55,635 nucleotides of DNA from Candidatus Poribacteria bacterium. GTDB taxonomy: Bacteria > Poribacteria > WGA-4E > UBA9662. The notes below the pieces were generated by a model. That model was not told the origin of the DNA. It saw only the letters and a list, made by a program, of their open reading frames with translations, and did no database searches. Positions 36,486 through 46,190 of this stretch are shown here, in pieces (positions within the stretch are counted from its first letter, which is position 1; every line of letters starts with the position of its first letter). Where the stretch lies: contig DTUY01000293.1 in assembly GCA_012963885.1 (NCBI GenBank), positions 1 through 55,635 on the forward strand, written 5' to 3'. The position numbers and the translations under genes were made by a program.

Positions 36486-37249
36486 GCTGGCCTAAAGTCA
36501 TTTTTCTGAGTGGCAATTAATAAAAATTGATATGATGAACCTGATGATATCTTGGTGGATTTATAGTCGAATCACAGTCGCTTTTATTCGAAAGTATAAC
36601 GCTTGATTTGAGCAAATATTATAACCTAAGTAAGAGCAATCTAACAAAAATTTTAAGGTGTTTAGGATTGGCTAAATCCCTGAAACAATTTCTGGACAGA
36701 ATTTGGGAAAAGCCTAGAGATACCACGTAATTCAAACTGAAGAAACCAATATCAACTGGGTTCAAAGCTATATTCTGTTTCACTGCAAACTCATTGATTT
36801 GAACCAGGACGTTTCCCCAAGTTTAGGGCCAAACATTCATCCTGCTAATCATGGACATCTCACTAGTACCATGAAGATGCTTTGGCGTTGACAGCACAGG
36901 TAGTTCGTGATAAGCTGAATGTTGCATTTTACTCGGTCAATGATATTTGCTGAGAAGCCATCTAAGCAGACAAGCATACCAATCATGGTTCTCGTTGATG
37001 ACAGTCCCCCATTGGTTCATCACAATCTGAACGCGTATTTATTGAGAACGTTTTGGACAAAGTTGGAAAATGCATGAAAGAAACACTGGCTGAAGAAGTT
37101 GAGCGGAAGACCTGTTTAGAGATTGCTCCTCTGACTACGGCCAGAGTTCAATGAATCTATCCAATCATGTGCAAAACTTAACGGTTGGAAACGGATTCAA
37201 GCGTGTAAACGGAATACACATATTATTTTTAGATGGGAGTTAATTGTTA
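36486..37249. other. 760-nt gene-free stretch, probably decayed coding sequence
   Basis: Several short fragments read like protein but are broken by stops and shifts: YILFHCKLIDLNQ near 36770, IPIMVLVDDSPPLVHH near 36980-37020 and VLDKVGKCMKETLAEEVERK near 37050-37100. I cannot assign a family. The pattern is that of a gene in decay rather than of regulatory DNA. Confidence 0.4.
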
Positions 37250-38365
37250 ATGAAACTAGATGTAATTCAACTAACCAAAGATATTGTGTCAATTAGCTCT
37301 GTTAGTCATCAAAGTAACGCTACGGTTTCTGATCTTCTAGAAGAAACGTTAAAGAAGTGCGAGTTTGAGGTCGAGCGTTTGCAATTTATCGATCAGAGCG
37401 GCGAATCTAAAGTCAGTTTAGTCGCCAAAAAGGGGGAGGGGAAAGGTGGTTTTGGGCTTTTCTCCCATTCGGATACAGTGCCCGGCGACGAATGGGCTTG
37501 GGATGCGTTCTCGCCTGCGATTGAAGATGATCGCCTTATTGGTCGTGGCAGTTGCGATATGAAGGGACCTTTAGCCGCTACCATTGTGGCAGGTGCATCA
37601 GTTAATTCGTCCCAATTAGGAAAACCGCTTTTTATCGTCATCACTGCCGACGAAGAAATTTCCGGTATGGGCGCCCGTCAAGTTGCCGAGGAATCGGTAC
37701 TTTTCAATTCTTTTCGGCCTGCGCATGGTGTGATTGCCGAACCCACCCAGTTAACCCCCGTATATGCTCATAAGGGTGGCGCACGAATTGTCGTTACCGC
37801 CTATGGCAGATCAGCTCATACCAGCACCGATCAGGGAATTTCAGCTAATTTTCTGATTGCACCTTTCTTAGCTGAAATGGTCGAAGTGGCCGAACTATGC
37901 AAGACCGATAAGTCATTTATGAATCACGAATTTGATCCACCAACTAACGGGTTTAATATGATTCTAGACGACGGTGGATGCAAACCTAACGTTACAGCCG
38001 CCAAAACCGTCTGCACCCTTGGTTTCAGACCGATGCCGGATGATAGAAGCCAAGACGTAATTGCCATGGTAACGGAAAAGGCAGAGAAGTATAATTTTGA
38101 AGTGACATCGAGTCAAGGTCAACCGTTCTATATCTCGCCTGAAACTGAAATTGTTCAAACTGGACTCAAAGCAACAGGGATATCCAAACCGAGTACGGTA
38201 CCGTTCGGAACCGATGCCTTTTCGTTCCAAGATTCTCTACAATTGGTCGTCCTTGGCCCTGGTAATATCGAGCAGGCGCACACGGTTGGCGAGTACATTG
38301 AAATTAGTCAACTGTTTGAAGCAGTTAAGGTGTATCAACAGATGATTGAAATATTGTGTATGTAA
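37250..38365 (+). CDS. M20-family metallopeptidase/deacylase (ArgE/DapE-like)
   Basis: Two-zinc hydrolase of N-acyl amino acids or related amides. Ligands are visible: H in GLFSHSDTVPG, bridging D in GRGSCDMKGPLAA, the catalytic and bridging glutamates in ADEEISGMGA, the acidic residue in IAEPTQL, and the final histidine in IEQAHTVGEYIE. YGRSAHTSTDQGISAN marks the dimerisation domain. The ATG at 37250 (MKLDVIQ) is preferred; a TTG at 37244 lies nearer GGGAG. It is the first gene of the second 12-kb run. Confidence 0.88.
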   Translation: MKLDVIQLTKDIVSISSVSHQSNATVSDLLEETLKKCEFEVERLQFIDQSGESKVSLVAKKGEGKGGFGLFSHSDTVPGDEWAWDAFSPAIEDDRLIGRGSCDMKGPLAATIVAGASVNSSQLGKPLFIVITADEEISGMGARQVAEESVLFNSFRPAHGVIAEPTQLTPVYAHKGGARIVVTAYGRSAHTSTDQGISANFLIAPFLAEMVEVAELCKTDKSFMNHEFDPPTNGFNMILDDGGCKPNVTAAKTVCTLGFRPMPDDRSQDVIAMVTEKAEKYNFEVTSSQGQPFYISPETEIVQTGLKATGISKPSTVPFGTDAFSFQDSLQLVVLGPGNIEQAHTVGEYIEISQLFEAVKVYQQMIEILCM

Positions 38366-38393
38366 TCAAATAACATTTAGGAAAGTCAACCAA

Positions 38394-39731
38394 ATGCAAG
38401 CTTGGATGCGTATTGGCCAGCCACTTGAACCAGTGATTAACGACTATGAACGCATTTTCGATGCTTGGGAAGACGGTGGAGTTCGCGGTTTCGTCTTTGG
38501 ACGCACGTTATTTGCGGATTCGCAAGGCCAATTCACTATTCCCGCCTTCGCCTCCAATCCGCAAGTCTACCGTGACCGTGGACTAGTTCCCAACGAGCGT
38601 CAAGCCCAAACCGATTCGACTAAAGAAAAATTGCTCCATACCATGTTGGACAATGCCAAAAAACGGGGTTGGACAATTTTCATTTTTGCTCCCGGAAGCG
38701 GGGCAACAGGAGCAAAACCGCTTTCATTAGAAGAAGATCCCTATGGTGCAATATCCACTGCAACCATGTGGGCTGAAGTGTTCAGCGCATTTCCGCAAGT
38801 GGATGGCGGCATCATGGACGGTTGGACAGAATCGGCCTATGAACTCGTTAAGCATCATGGGAATGCGGTTTTTGCCGATATTTCCGATGCCACCAAGAAA
38901 ACAGCATCCATCAGAGGTTATGATCCCGTCAAGCTGGAAAGAGGAATGCAGCACCTTCGTCAGCGGTTCCAGAGTTTTACATCCTCTCAAGTCCGTTACT
39001 ACGGTCATCACGGCGTATTATCTGAAATGAATCTGTTTGATATTAATGAAGATGCTGTCTACTGGCTTCGATGGAGACGAAAAGACAGCATCGAAACAGG
39101 CGAAGCATTCCGAAGAGAACTAGATAAACTTCCCCGTCAACTCCTACTGGGCAATAGTCCGCGCTCAGCCGTCTTTTCCGGGATGACTGCGCTTGATTTT
39201 TCCTCTTGGGATAAGATCGTAGATATTTTACTGGTTAAACATTACTTCTGGCACCGGGGTTTTGACGGTATGTATGGGACTGTGGCTAGATGGATATCAC
39301 AAGTTCATGAATGGAATCCTGACTTGAGCGAACAGGAATGCTTTACGATTGTAAAGGCTTGGTTGGGTATAGATCTACCAGAAGTACAATCTTTAGCTGA
39401 TATGGATCTCGGATTCCCGCCAGCTTTCTTTGGTGAAACGGTTAAGCTGGAAACTGAGCGAGCACTGGCTGCCGTCAGTTGTCCAGAGAAGGTGGTTCCT
39501 TGGGTAGATACCGGTCGAATGCCGCATGGTGGTGATCCCATGACGTCGGGCGACCTGTCCAGGATTCTCAAAGCTTCTAAGGAAGTCGGACTTAAGCGGT
39601 TTCTATTTCATAATCATGCACATCTAACGTCAGCAGAATGGTGTGTAATTTCCCGATTGTGTGGCACTGTGTGGGACGAAGCCCCAAATGGATATTGGCC
39701 ACCTGCCACCCCAAAACCGTCAAGTTACTAG
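38394..39731 (+). CDS. Unrecognised 445-aa protein, possible TIM-barrel glycosidase
   Basis: Not recognised by name. MQAWMRIGQPLEPVINDYER, GVRGFVFGRTLFAD, GWTIFIFAPGSGATGA, VDGGIMDGWTESAYELVKHH and LKRFLFHNHAHLTSAEW have the beta-strand/helix alternation of a TIM barrel, with acidic residues (DGGIMDGW) and HNHAH at strand ends. No signal peptide. I place the start at the ATG at 38394, preceded by AGGAAA, because the upstream frame overlaps the M20 gene and reads unlike protein. Spacing of 24-28 nt to both neighbours suggests a single transcript. Confidence 0.75.
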   Translation: MQAWMRIGQPLEPVINDYERIFDAWEDGGVRGFVFGRTLFADSQGQFTIPAFASNPQVYRDRGLVPNERQAQTDSTKEKLLHTMLDNAKKRGWTIFIFAPGSGATGAKPLSLEEDPYGAISTATMWAEVFSAFPQVDGGIMDGWTESAYELVKHHGNAVFADISDATKKTASIRGYDPVKLERGMQHLRQRFQSFTSSQVRYYGHHGVLSEMNLFDINEDAVYWLRWRRKDSIETGEAFRRELDKLPRQLLLGNSPRSAVFSGMTALDFSSWDKIVDILLVKHYFWHRGFDGMYGTVARWISQVHEWNPDLSEQECFTIVKAWLGIDLPEVQSLADMDLGFPPAFFGETVKLETERALAAVSCPEKVVPWVDTGRMPHGGDPMTSGDLSRILKASKEVGLKRFLFHNHAHLTSAEWCVISRLCGTVWDEAPNGYWPPATPKPSSY

Positions 39732-39755
39732 GTCTTTTGATCAAGCTGCTGGACA

Positions 39756-40439
39756 ATGTTTATGAGTACATTAAAACTTCCTGTTCGTTGGTACAGCAAC
39801 ACCACGGAATATAAGACCCTCGAGATAGAAATTGGGCAGACTGCTTTCATGATTGTAGATAGTGATTGCGGTAGTGGCAATACATATGTGGAGGAAGGAA
39901 TTGCACCGGCATTGGCTAATGCTCGCAAGGTCAAGATGCGTGTTATCTTCATCCATAACGATTTTTCGCTGGTTGATGAGCCTGGCAGTATTAAACGAGA
40001 AATTCACGGCACACGCTGGGGGACTTCCGACGCCAAAGATCGTCCTCCGCCATTGCGGAAACCTCATCAACCCAATTACTCTCCGTCTATCCAACCGTTA
40101 CTGCATGAACCTGATTTCCCAAAACGGGAATGGTCCGGATTTCATCAAACTCATGTTGATTATCATCTACGGTGTTATGACATCAAAACCTTGATTGCTG
40201 TCGGGTTCAGTCAGAGAGCATGTTTGTACCAAACGCTGGCAGGTGCTGTGGAACTTAATTATCGAGTCATTATGTTACGAGACTGCACCCATTCTGCCGA
40301 GTATCCGGATACAGTGGACGAAACTTTACCTGAGAAAGGCTGGTTACGGAAAATTATGTTGCGGAATTTCGAACATATTGTTGGGTACACATCCTCCTCA
40401 ACCGAGTTTATTGCTTCTTGCCAATCAATTTTAAGATGA
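39756..40439 (+). CDS. Isochorismatase-like cysteine hydrolase
   Basis: Family of amidases and ester/ether hydrolases with a Cys-Asp-Lys triad. D35 (FMIVDSDCGSG), K123 (PDFPKREWSGFHQT) and C156 (VGFSQRACLYQTLAGAVE) are in place. 227 aa, usual size. The family includes nicotinamidase, carbamoylsarcosine and ureidoacrylate amidases; the true substrate cannot be read. It is a member of the second 12-kb run, 24 nt after the preceding gene. The ATG at 39762 is an alternative start; neither has a clear ribosome-binding site. Confidence 0.83.
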   Translation: MFMSTLKLPVRWYSNTTEYKTLEIEIGQTAFMIVDSDCGSGNTYVEEGIAPALANARKVKMRVIFIHNDFSLVDEPGSIKREIHGTRWGTSDAKDRPPPLRKPHQPNYSPSIQPLLHEPDFPKREWSGFHQTHVDYHLRCYDIKTLIAVGFSQRACLYQTLAGAVELNYRVIMLRDCTHSAEYPDTVDETLPEKGWLRKIMLRNFEHIVGYTSSSTEFIASCQSILR

Positions 40440-40476
40440 TATGCTGCTATGACGGAGATAAAGCAGAGGAAGTTTT

Positions 40477-41601
40477 TTGACTCGAATTACTAGCTTCTTC
40501 AAACGGAACTTCACTAATTTATTGCTGTCTGTAGGAGCAATCCTTCTGACTCTCCTGATAATTGAAGTTGGTTACTCTGTTTATCGATTTATACGCTCTT
40601 CAAAAGCCTATTTCAGAATTGATCAGAAAACCCAAGAACGGTATTTGATCCCGGGGGTTGTCTGCAAAAAACAATTCGTAGAAAATGGCAAAGAGATAAC
40701 AATACAGATTAACTCTCTGGGTTGGCGTGATAGGGAAATACCTTTTGAGAAACAGGAAGGCACGTTTCGGATTGTTGCTCTTGGAGACTCAATTACTTTT
40801 GGATGGGGTGTAGAGTTAAATGAAACTTATGTCAAACAGCTTGAAACCATTCTTAGGACACAACACCCAAACAGAAATTATGAAGTCATCAACATCGGTA
40901 TTGAAGATCTAGGGTTACAGGAAGAGTTAAAACTCCTAAAACAGGTTGGTCTAAATTTTCAACCAGATCTTGTACTTCTCGGTTTTTACCTCAATGATGC
41001 CCGGCCTATTGGCGGATTTCCCAATGAATCAAAACCGACATGGTTTCATCGAAGGTACACTTTTCGCCAAATTGCCAATTTGGTACCTTTAACAAAAGTT
41101 ATTGCTAAAAAAGTATTAATTAAATTCGGTGTCATGAAGCCGAATGCATCAAGCCGGTTCCGTTGGATCAACACATTTGCAAAACGAGAATGGGTAACGA
41201 ATCAAGGTGAAATGAGGCAACTTATCGAGTCCGCTGACCTGGATTGGGGAGTGGCTTGGAAACCGGAATCGTGGATAGCGATTAATCGGTATATTCAAGA
41301 AATGCAGGAAGTCACACAATCGGCTGGTTGTCCTTTAGCGGTTGTCTGTTTTCCGGTTAGCGTTCAAGTGGAATCGGATTTCCTATCTGCAGATGAACCA
41401 CAGCAACATCTGTCCACGATCTGCCAAAGTAGATCTATCCCCTTTCTTAATTTGCTACTGAGTTTTCGTCACTGGAACACAATGGTTGGAGAATTGCTGT
41501 TCTTCGATCTTTGTCATCCCAAACCTTTAGCACATAAAAAGGTAGCAAAAGTGATTTCAGAGTTTTTGAATACAGAAGGGTTATTACTTACTCCAAGATA
41601 A
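40477..41601 (+). CDS. Membrane-anchored SGNH/GDSL-family hydrolase
   Basis: A single N-terminal membrane segment (about 14-34, LLLSVGAILLTLLIIEVGY) anchors the protein. The hydrolase domain follows, with the nucleophile S105 in ALGDSITFGW, N-containing block III in LGFYLNDARP and the D-H pair in FFDLCHPKPLAHKK near the end. Such enzymes remove acetyl or other acyl esters, often from polysaccharides, and placement before three sulfatases fits that. Translation starts at TTG (40477) after AGGAAG. 374 aa. Confidence 0.82.
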   Translation: MTRITSFFKRNFTNLLLSVGAILLTLLIIEVGYSVYRFIRSSKAYFRIDQKTQERYLIPGVVCKKQFVENGKEITIQINSLGWRDREIPFEKQEGTFRIVALGDSITFGWGVELNETYVKQLETILRTQHPNRNYEVINIGIEDLGLQEELKLLKQVGLNFQPDLVLLGFYLNDARPIGGFPNESKPTWFHRRYTFRQIANLVPLTKVIAKKVLIKFGVMKPNASSRFRWINTFAKREWVTNQGEMRQLIESADLDWGVAWKPESWIAINRYIQEMQEVTQSAGCPLAVVCFPVSVQVESDFLSADEPQQHLSTICQSRSIPFLNLLLSFRHWNTMVGELLFFDLCHPKPLAHKKVAKVISEFLNTEGLLLTPR

Positions 41602-41633
41602 TATTTACAAGTTCCAGACGAGAGAAGGAAATT

Positions 41634-43265
41634 ATGAGTTTCAGAAAACAGGAATTGGACCAACCAAACATCCTATGGATTTCGTTAGAAGATACCAGTC
41701 CACGATTTGGCTGTTATGGAGATCGAATTGCGCGGACACCAAATATTGATCGTCTGGCAGCAGAGGGTAGGAGGTATCCAAATGCATTTTCAACCGCTGG
41801 AGTTTGCGCACCCAGTCGATCAGCAATCATTACTGGCATGTATCAAACCTCTATCGGTACACACCACATGCGAACAGCACACACCAATCAACATACTCCT
41901 GAGATGCCAACTCCATATTCCGCTGTTCCTCCACCACACGTCAAAACGTTTACCGAATACCTGCGAGCGACCGGATACTATTGTACAAACAACCAAAAGA
42001 CGGATTACCAATTTATATCCCCTTTTACGGCTTGGGATGAGTGTAACAATCAGGCACATTGGCGAAATCGCTCTGGTGGTTCTCCCTTCTTTTCGGTCTT
42101 TAATCCAACAGTAACTCACGAAAGCGGTATGTGGCCAAATAATCGGCCTCCTGTTGATGATCCTACCGACCCGGATCAAGTGACATTACCGCCGTACTTG
42201 CCAGATACGCCTAAAACACGCCAAGCTCTAGCACGCCATTACGACAACCTGACGCTGGCAGATCAGCGAGTCGGTCAGATTCTCGGAGAATTGGAAGAGG
42301 ACGGACTGGTCGAAAATACAATCGTGTTTTTGTGGAGTGATCATGGGGAAGGGTTACCCCGCGGAAAACGGTGGACTTACGATGCCGGCATTCGTATTCC
42401 GTTGATTGTTCGATGGCCAGGAGAATTAACGGCTGACAGCGTATCAGAAAATCTCATAAGTTTAGTAGATCTAGGTCCAACCGTACTTTCGTTGTCTGGA
42501 ATAGACTTACCTTCACATCTACAGGGCCAGCCCTTCCTCGGCTCAGAAGCAACCGAAAGAGAATATGTGTTTGCAACGCGGGATCGATATGACGAATCTT
42601 ATGATATGGTTCGTGCTACACGGGATAAACGCTACAAATACATTCGGAATTTCTATCCTGAGAAACCTTACCTGCTTTGGATTCCCTATCGAAACCGCCA
42701 TCCGGCAATGCAAGAGATGTGGCGATTGCATGCAGAAGACAAGCTGGAAGGGTCAGAAAATGTTATGTTTCAACACCCACGACCAGTTGAAGAATTGTAT
42801 GATCTGGAAAACGATCCCTATGAAATTGATAATCTTGCTAAGAATACGGAATATAGATCAACACTTGAACGGTTGCGAAAAGCTCTAGATGATTGGCGTG
42901 CTGAATTTGGTGATATGGGAGAGATCCCCGAAGAACAGATGGTTCGTCAATGGTGGCCTAACGGAGTACAACCCCAAACGGCGGCACCAATCTTTATTCC
43001 CATCTCCAATTCAAATTTGGGCATGAACACAGCATCTGAAGATGAAACGCTTACCTCTCCTGCCATAATACAACTTCACTGTGCGACTCAGGGTGCTTCC
43101 ATCGCTTACACCACGGAAGCAAATCAACAGGCACGATGGCGGTTATACACAAAACCGTTACGTTTCCAAGAGGGCACAAAAACGCTAAGAACGAAAGCTG
43201 TCCGCATCGGTTATAAGGAAAGTGAGGAAAGAAGTCTCACCTTTACGGTTAACAATCCGGATTAG
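41634..43265 (+). CDS. Sulfatase (heparan N-sulfatase-like) with C-terminal CHB_HEX_C-type domain
   Basis: Type I sulfatase hydrolysing sulfate esters or sulfamates with a formylglycine. The modified C58 lies in VCAPSRSAIITG, a canonical CxPSR motif. Metal-binding residues are in WISLEDTSPRFGCYGD and LWSDHGEGLPRGK. Residues about 465-540 (IQLHCATQGASIAYTTEA, KTLRTKAVRIGYKESEE) are a beta-sandwich of the kind found at the C terminus of chitobiase/beta-hexosaminidase, probably for substrate binding. 543 aa. No signal peptide is visible. First of three consecutive sulfatases. Confidence 0.9.
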   Translation: MSFRKQELDQPNILWISLEDTSPRFGCYGDRIARTPNIDRLAAEGRRYPNAFSTAGVCAPSRSAIITGMYQTSIGTHHMRTAHTNQHTPEMPTPYSAVPPPHVKTFTEYLRATGYYCTNNQKTDYQFISPFTAWDECNNQAHWRNRSGGSPFFSVFNPTVTHESGMWPNNRPPVDDPTDPDQVTLPPYLPDTPKTRQALARHYDNLTLADQRVGQILGELEEDGLVENTIVFLWSDHGEGLPRGKRWTYDAGIRIPLIVRWPGELTADSVSENLISLVDLGPTVLSLSGIDLPSHLQGQPFLGSEATEREYVFATRDRYDESYDMVRATRDKRYKYIRNFYPEKPYLLWIPYRNRHPAMQEMWRLHAEDKLEGSENVMFQHPRPVEELYDLENDPYEIDNLAKNTEYRSTLERLRKALDDWRAEFGDMGEIPEEQMVRQWWPNGVQPQTAAPIFIPISNSNLGMNTASEDETLTSPAIIQLHCATQGASIAYTTEANQQARWRLYTKPLRFQEGTKTLRTKAVRIGYKESEERSLTFTVNNPD

Positions 43266-43346
43266 GTCATCAATTATCCAGAAGATAGCAGGTAAAAAAA
43301 TGCTAAATAAGAACATAACTTTATCAGAATGGAGAGACATCTTTAG

Positions 43347-44696
43347 ATGAGAGATAAACAGAGTGTGCTTTTTCTGATTGCTGATGATTGGAGTCGAATT
43401 GCGCGGTGTTATGGCAATGAGGTGATCCAAACACCGAATATTGATGCTTTGGCTGAAGAAGGGATAGTTTTCGATTACGCTTTTTGCACCAGTCCGTCTT
43501 GTGCAGTCAGCCGAGCTTGTATCCTTACCGGTCAACATAGTCATACACACGGTCAATATGGTCATTGTCATGGGATTCACGGGTTTCGAACGCACGAGTT
43601 CATGCAATCAATTCCCAAGACCCTGAAAGCTAATGGATTCGTAACCGCCTGTATCGGGAAAAAACATGTGGAACCACCCAATGTTTATCCGTTCGACTAC
43701 GAACCGAAGGTAAATGCACGAAGTCCGGCTGATATGGCGGAGAAATCCCTTGAATTCCTTGAGCAGCATTCAGATCGACCATTCTATCTGCATGTCGGTA
43801 GCGGGCATCCACACCGTGCAGGCCAGGGGTATGGAAATGAACGAATACATTCAGGCATAGAACCAGTTGGATATGAGCCATCTGACATCATTGTCCCCAA
43901 CTTTTTGCCCGACATCCCCGCAATTCGTGAGGATTTAGCTGATTACTACGAAAGCGTGTCTCGGTGGGACCAGGTTGTCGGCGCTGTTTTGAAAGCGCTT
44001 GATCAATCAGGCCGCGCTGGCGAAACGCTAGTTTTTGTAACAACTGACCATGCTATGCCTTTCCCAGGCGCAAAAGCGTCCAGTTTTGATAGTGGACATC
44101 ATTGCCCCTTGATCATACGCAATCCAGCTCAACAAAAACGTGGAATTCGAAGCCAAGCATTAATGAATTGGGTCGATTTTTGCCCAACCATACTTGAGTG
44201 GTGTGATACCGATCATCCAGATGGATCAGCAGCCCTATACGGGAAATCAATCTTGCCAATATTGGAAGATGAATCCGACTGTCCAGGTGCTGGAGAGTGG
44301 GAGGAAACGTTCTTCTCACACTGCTTCCACGAAGTAACAAATTATTACCCGTATCGTGTTCTACGTGGTCGACGCTACAAGTACGTTCGGAATCTAGCTT
44401 ACCAACTCACTACACCTTTACCCAGCGATCTGTTTCGGTCAATTTCCTGGACCGCTATACGTCAGGATCCAAACATTGATATGCTCGGTCAACGTTCAGA
44501 AGAAGGGTTTCTCCATCAGGATCGGGAAGCACTTTTTGATATCCAAAATGATCCGGCAGAATCGACAAATCTCATTAGCGATCCGCAGTTGACAGATGTA
44601 ATCGATGACATGCGGAAGAAAGTAATAACCTTTCGCCAAAAAACAGAAGATCCTTGGTTGGAACAATCCTTCCAAGAAGGCGAACTTAACGCGTAA
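43347..44696 (+). CDS. Sulfatase, sulfamidase (SGSH)-like, with noncanonical CAVSR motif
   Basis: Best resembles N-sulfoglucosamine sulfohydrolase: FLIADDWSRIARCYGNEVIQ (metal D13/D14), LTGQHSHTHGQYGHCHG and TTDHAMPFPGAKASSFDSGH. The formylglycine motif is C52-A-V-S-R56: cysteine and arginine are present but the proline normally at position +2 is valine. 449 aa. If modified, it would remove N-sulfate from glucosamine of heparan-type chains. It is 81 nt after the previous sulfatase and 34 nt before the next. Confidence 0.88.
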   Translation: MRDKQSVLFLIADDWSRIARCYGNEVIQTPNIDALAEEGIVFDYAFCTSPSCAVSRACILTGQHSHTHGQYGHCHGIHGFRTHEFMQSIPKTLKANGFVTACIGKKHVEPPNVYPFDYEPKVNARSPADMAEKSLEFLEQHSDRPFYLHVGSGHPHRAGQGYGNERIHSGIEPVGYEPSDIIVPNFLPDIPAIREDLADYYESVSRWDQVVGAVLKALDQSGRAGETLVFVTTDHAMPFPGAKASSFDSGHHCPLIIRNPAQQKRGIRSQALMNWVDFCPTILEWCDTDHPDGSAALYGKSILPILEDESDCPGAGEWEETFFSHCFHEVTNYYPYRVLRGRRYKYVRNLAYQLTTPLPSDLFRSISWTAIRQDPNIDMLGQRSEEGFLHQDREALFDIQNDPAESTNLISDPQLTDVIDDMRKKVITFRQKTEDPWLEQSFQEGELNA

Positions 44697-44730
44697 ATTA
44701 TTTTGATGAGGGTATATTGAGAGAACAAAT

Positions 44731-46137
44731 ATGAGCCAACCCAATATCTTGCTGATTGTAACGGATCAACAGCGTGGTGATTGTCTGGGAATCAGTGGGC
44801 ATCCTGTTTTGCAAACGCCTTACCTCGACGAGATTGCTACCAGTGGCATACGATTTAGCCGTGGATACAGCGCTTGTCCGGTTTGTGTTCCGGCTCGTAG
44901 AACTTTAATGACTGGCCAGAAAGCTGCTTCCCATGGTGTTTTCATGAACCATCATTCGATTCTTAATGGCTCTACGTTGCCGGACGAACTCTCAAGATCC
45001 GGGTATCAAACCCATCTTGTTGGTAAATTGCACCTCTATCCGTGCCGAAAATTGTACGGTTTTAACTCAGCAGATTGGGCGGACAGTCCAACTCCGAATG
45101 TAGTTATGGACGACTATGAGCGTTTTCTAATTAGTGAGCGTGTTATGCAACCGAGAGCTGGGTTGGCACACGGGATGAGCGCAAATGGGTACGCGGCGCG
45201 ACCGTTCCATTTAGAAGAAAGATTCCATTTCACCAACTGGTGTGCTGATAATGCAATACGTTTTTTGGAACGACGAGATCCAACATTACCCTTTTTTCTG
45301 AAACTCAGTTTCCATCAACCCCACCAGCCATTGACGCCACCCGCTTGCTACTATGAACGGTATATAGACATGGACTTACCGGAACCAACTGTAGCTGATT
45401 GGGCACGTATTTATGATCAACCACAGCGAGGATTACCAGTAAATGCCTGGCGGGTGTATTTGGAACCTAATGTCCAAAAACAGATGCAAGCCGGATACTA
45501 CGGCTGCATTAATCATATTGACAACCAGATTGGACGCGTTTTGGAACATGTTCCTCAGAATACAGTCATCGTTTTTGTTTCCGATCATGGTGAAATGCTA
45601 GGAGAACATCAGTGGATTCGGAAGCGCAATGCTTTCGAGGGATCAGCTCATATCCCCTTTCTAATTCGTTTGCCTAAGAACATGGAAATCAAGCAGGAAA
45701 AGGTAATTGATGAGACAGTAGAATTGATGGATGTCATGCCGACGTTACTTGATATTGCTGAAGTTGAAATTCCAGACAGTGTGGATGGTCATAGTTTATT
45801 GCCGTTGATCTGTGGTGAAGACATGCAGTGGCGTGACCATATTCATGGGGAATGTGCGAAAATACCAACACTTAATAGTGGGATGCAATATCTGACTGAT
45901 GGTAAATCAAAGTACATCTGGTATCCGGGGTTGGGACAGGAACAGTATTTTAATTTGGAGAATGATCCCAATGAGATGAATGATCTGACCAATAATCCGG
46001 ACTACGTTGATGAACTTGACAAATACCGTTCAATTTTAATTAATCAACTAAAAGATCGGCCAGAAGGATTTGTAGATAGTAACAAGCTAGTTAATCTCAG
46101 CAATCCTACGTCAAGCACGCTTCCTGGTTATGAATAA
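44731..46137 (+). CDS. Sulfatase (arylsulfatase-like)
   Basis: Type I sulfatase with C52 in VCVPARRTLMTGQ (CxPAR, accepted by the formylglycine-generating system). Metal ligands are in LLIVTDQQRGDCLG and FVSDHGEMLGEHQW, and LVGKLHLYP is the conserved lysine-histidine block. The sequence is of the choline-sulfatase/arylsulfatase branch and differs from its two neighbours. 468 aa, no signal peptide. Probably removes an O-sulfate from the same glycan. Confidence 0.9.
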   Translation: MSQPNILLIVTDQQRGDCLGISGHPVLQTPYLDEIATSGIRFSRGYSACPVCVPARRTLMTGQKAASHGVFMNHHSILNGSTLPDELSRSGYQTHLVGKLHLYPCRKLYGFNSADWADSPTPNVVMDDYERFLISERVMQPRAGLAHGMSANGYAARPFHLEERFHFTNWCADNAIRFLERRDPTLPFFLKLSFHQPHQPLTPPACYYERYIDMDLPEPTVADWARIYDQPQRGLPVNAWRVYLEPNVQKQMQAGYYGCINHIDNQIGRVLEHVPQNTVIVFVSDHGEMLGEHQWIRKRNAFEGSAHIPFLIRLPKNMEIKQEKVIDETVELMDVMPTLLDIAEVEIPDSVDGHSLLPLICGEDMQWRDHIHGECAKIPTLNSGMQYLTDGKSKYIWYPGLGQEQYFNLENDPNEMNDLTNNPDYVDELDKYRSILINQLKDRPEGFVDSNKLVNLSNPTSSTLPGYE

Positions 46138-46190
46138 ATTGGGAATCTGTCACTAACTTTAGTTGCTAAAAAGATGATGTGGAGGTAAGA

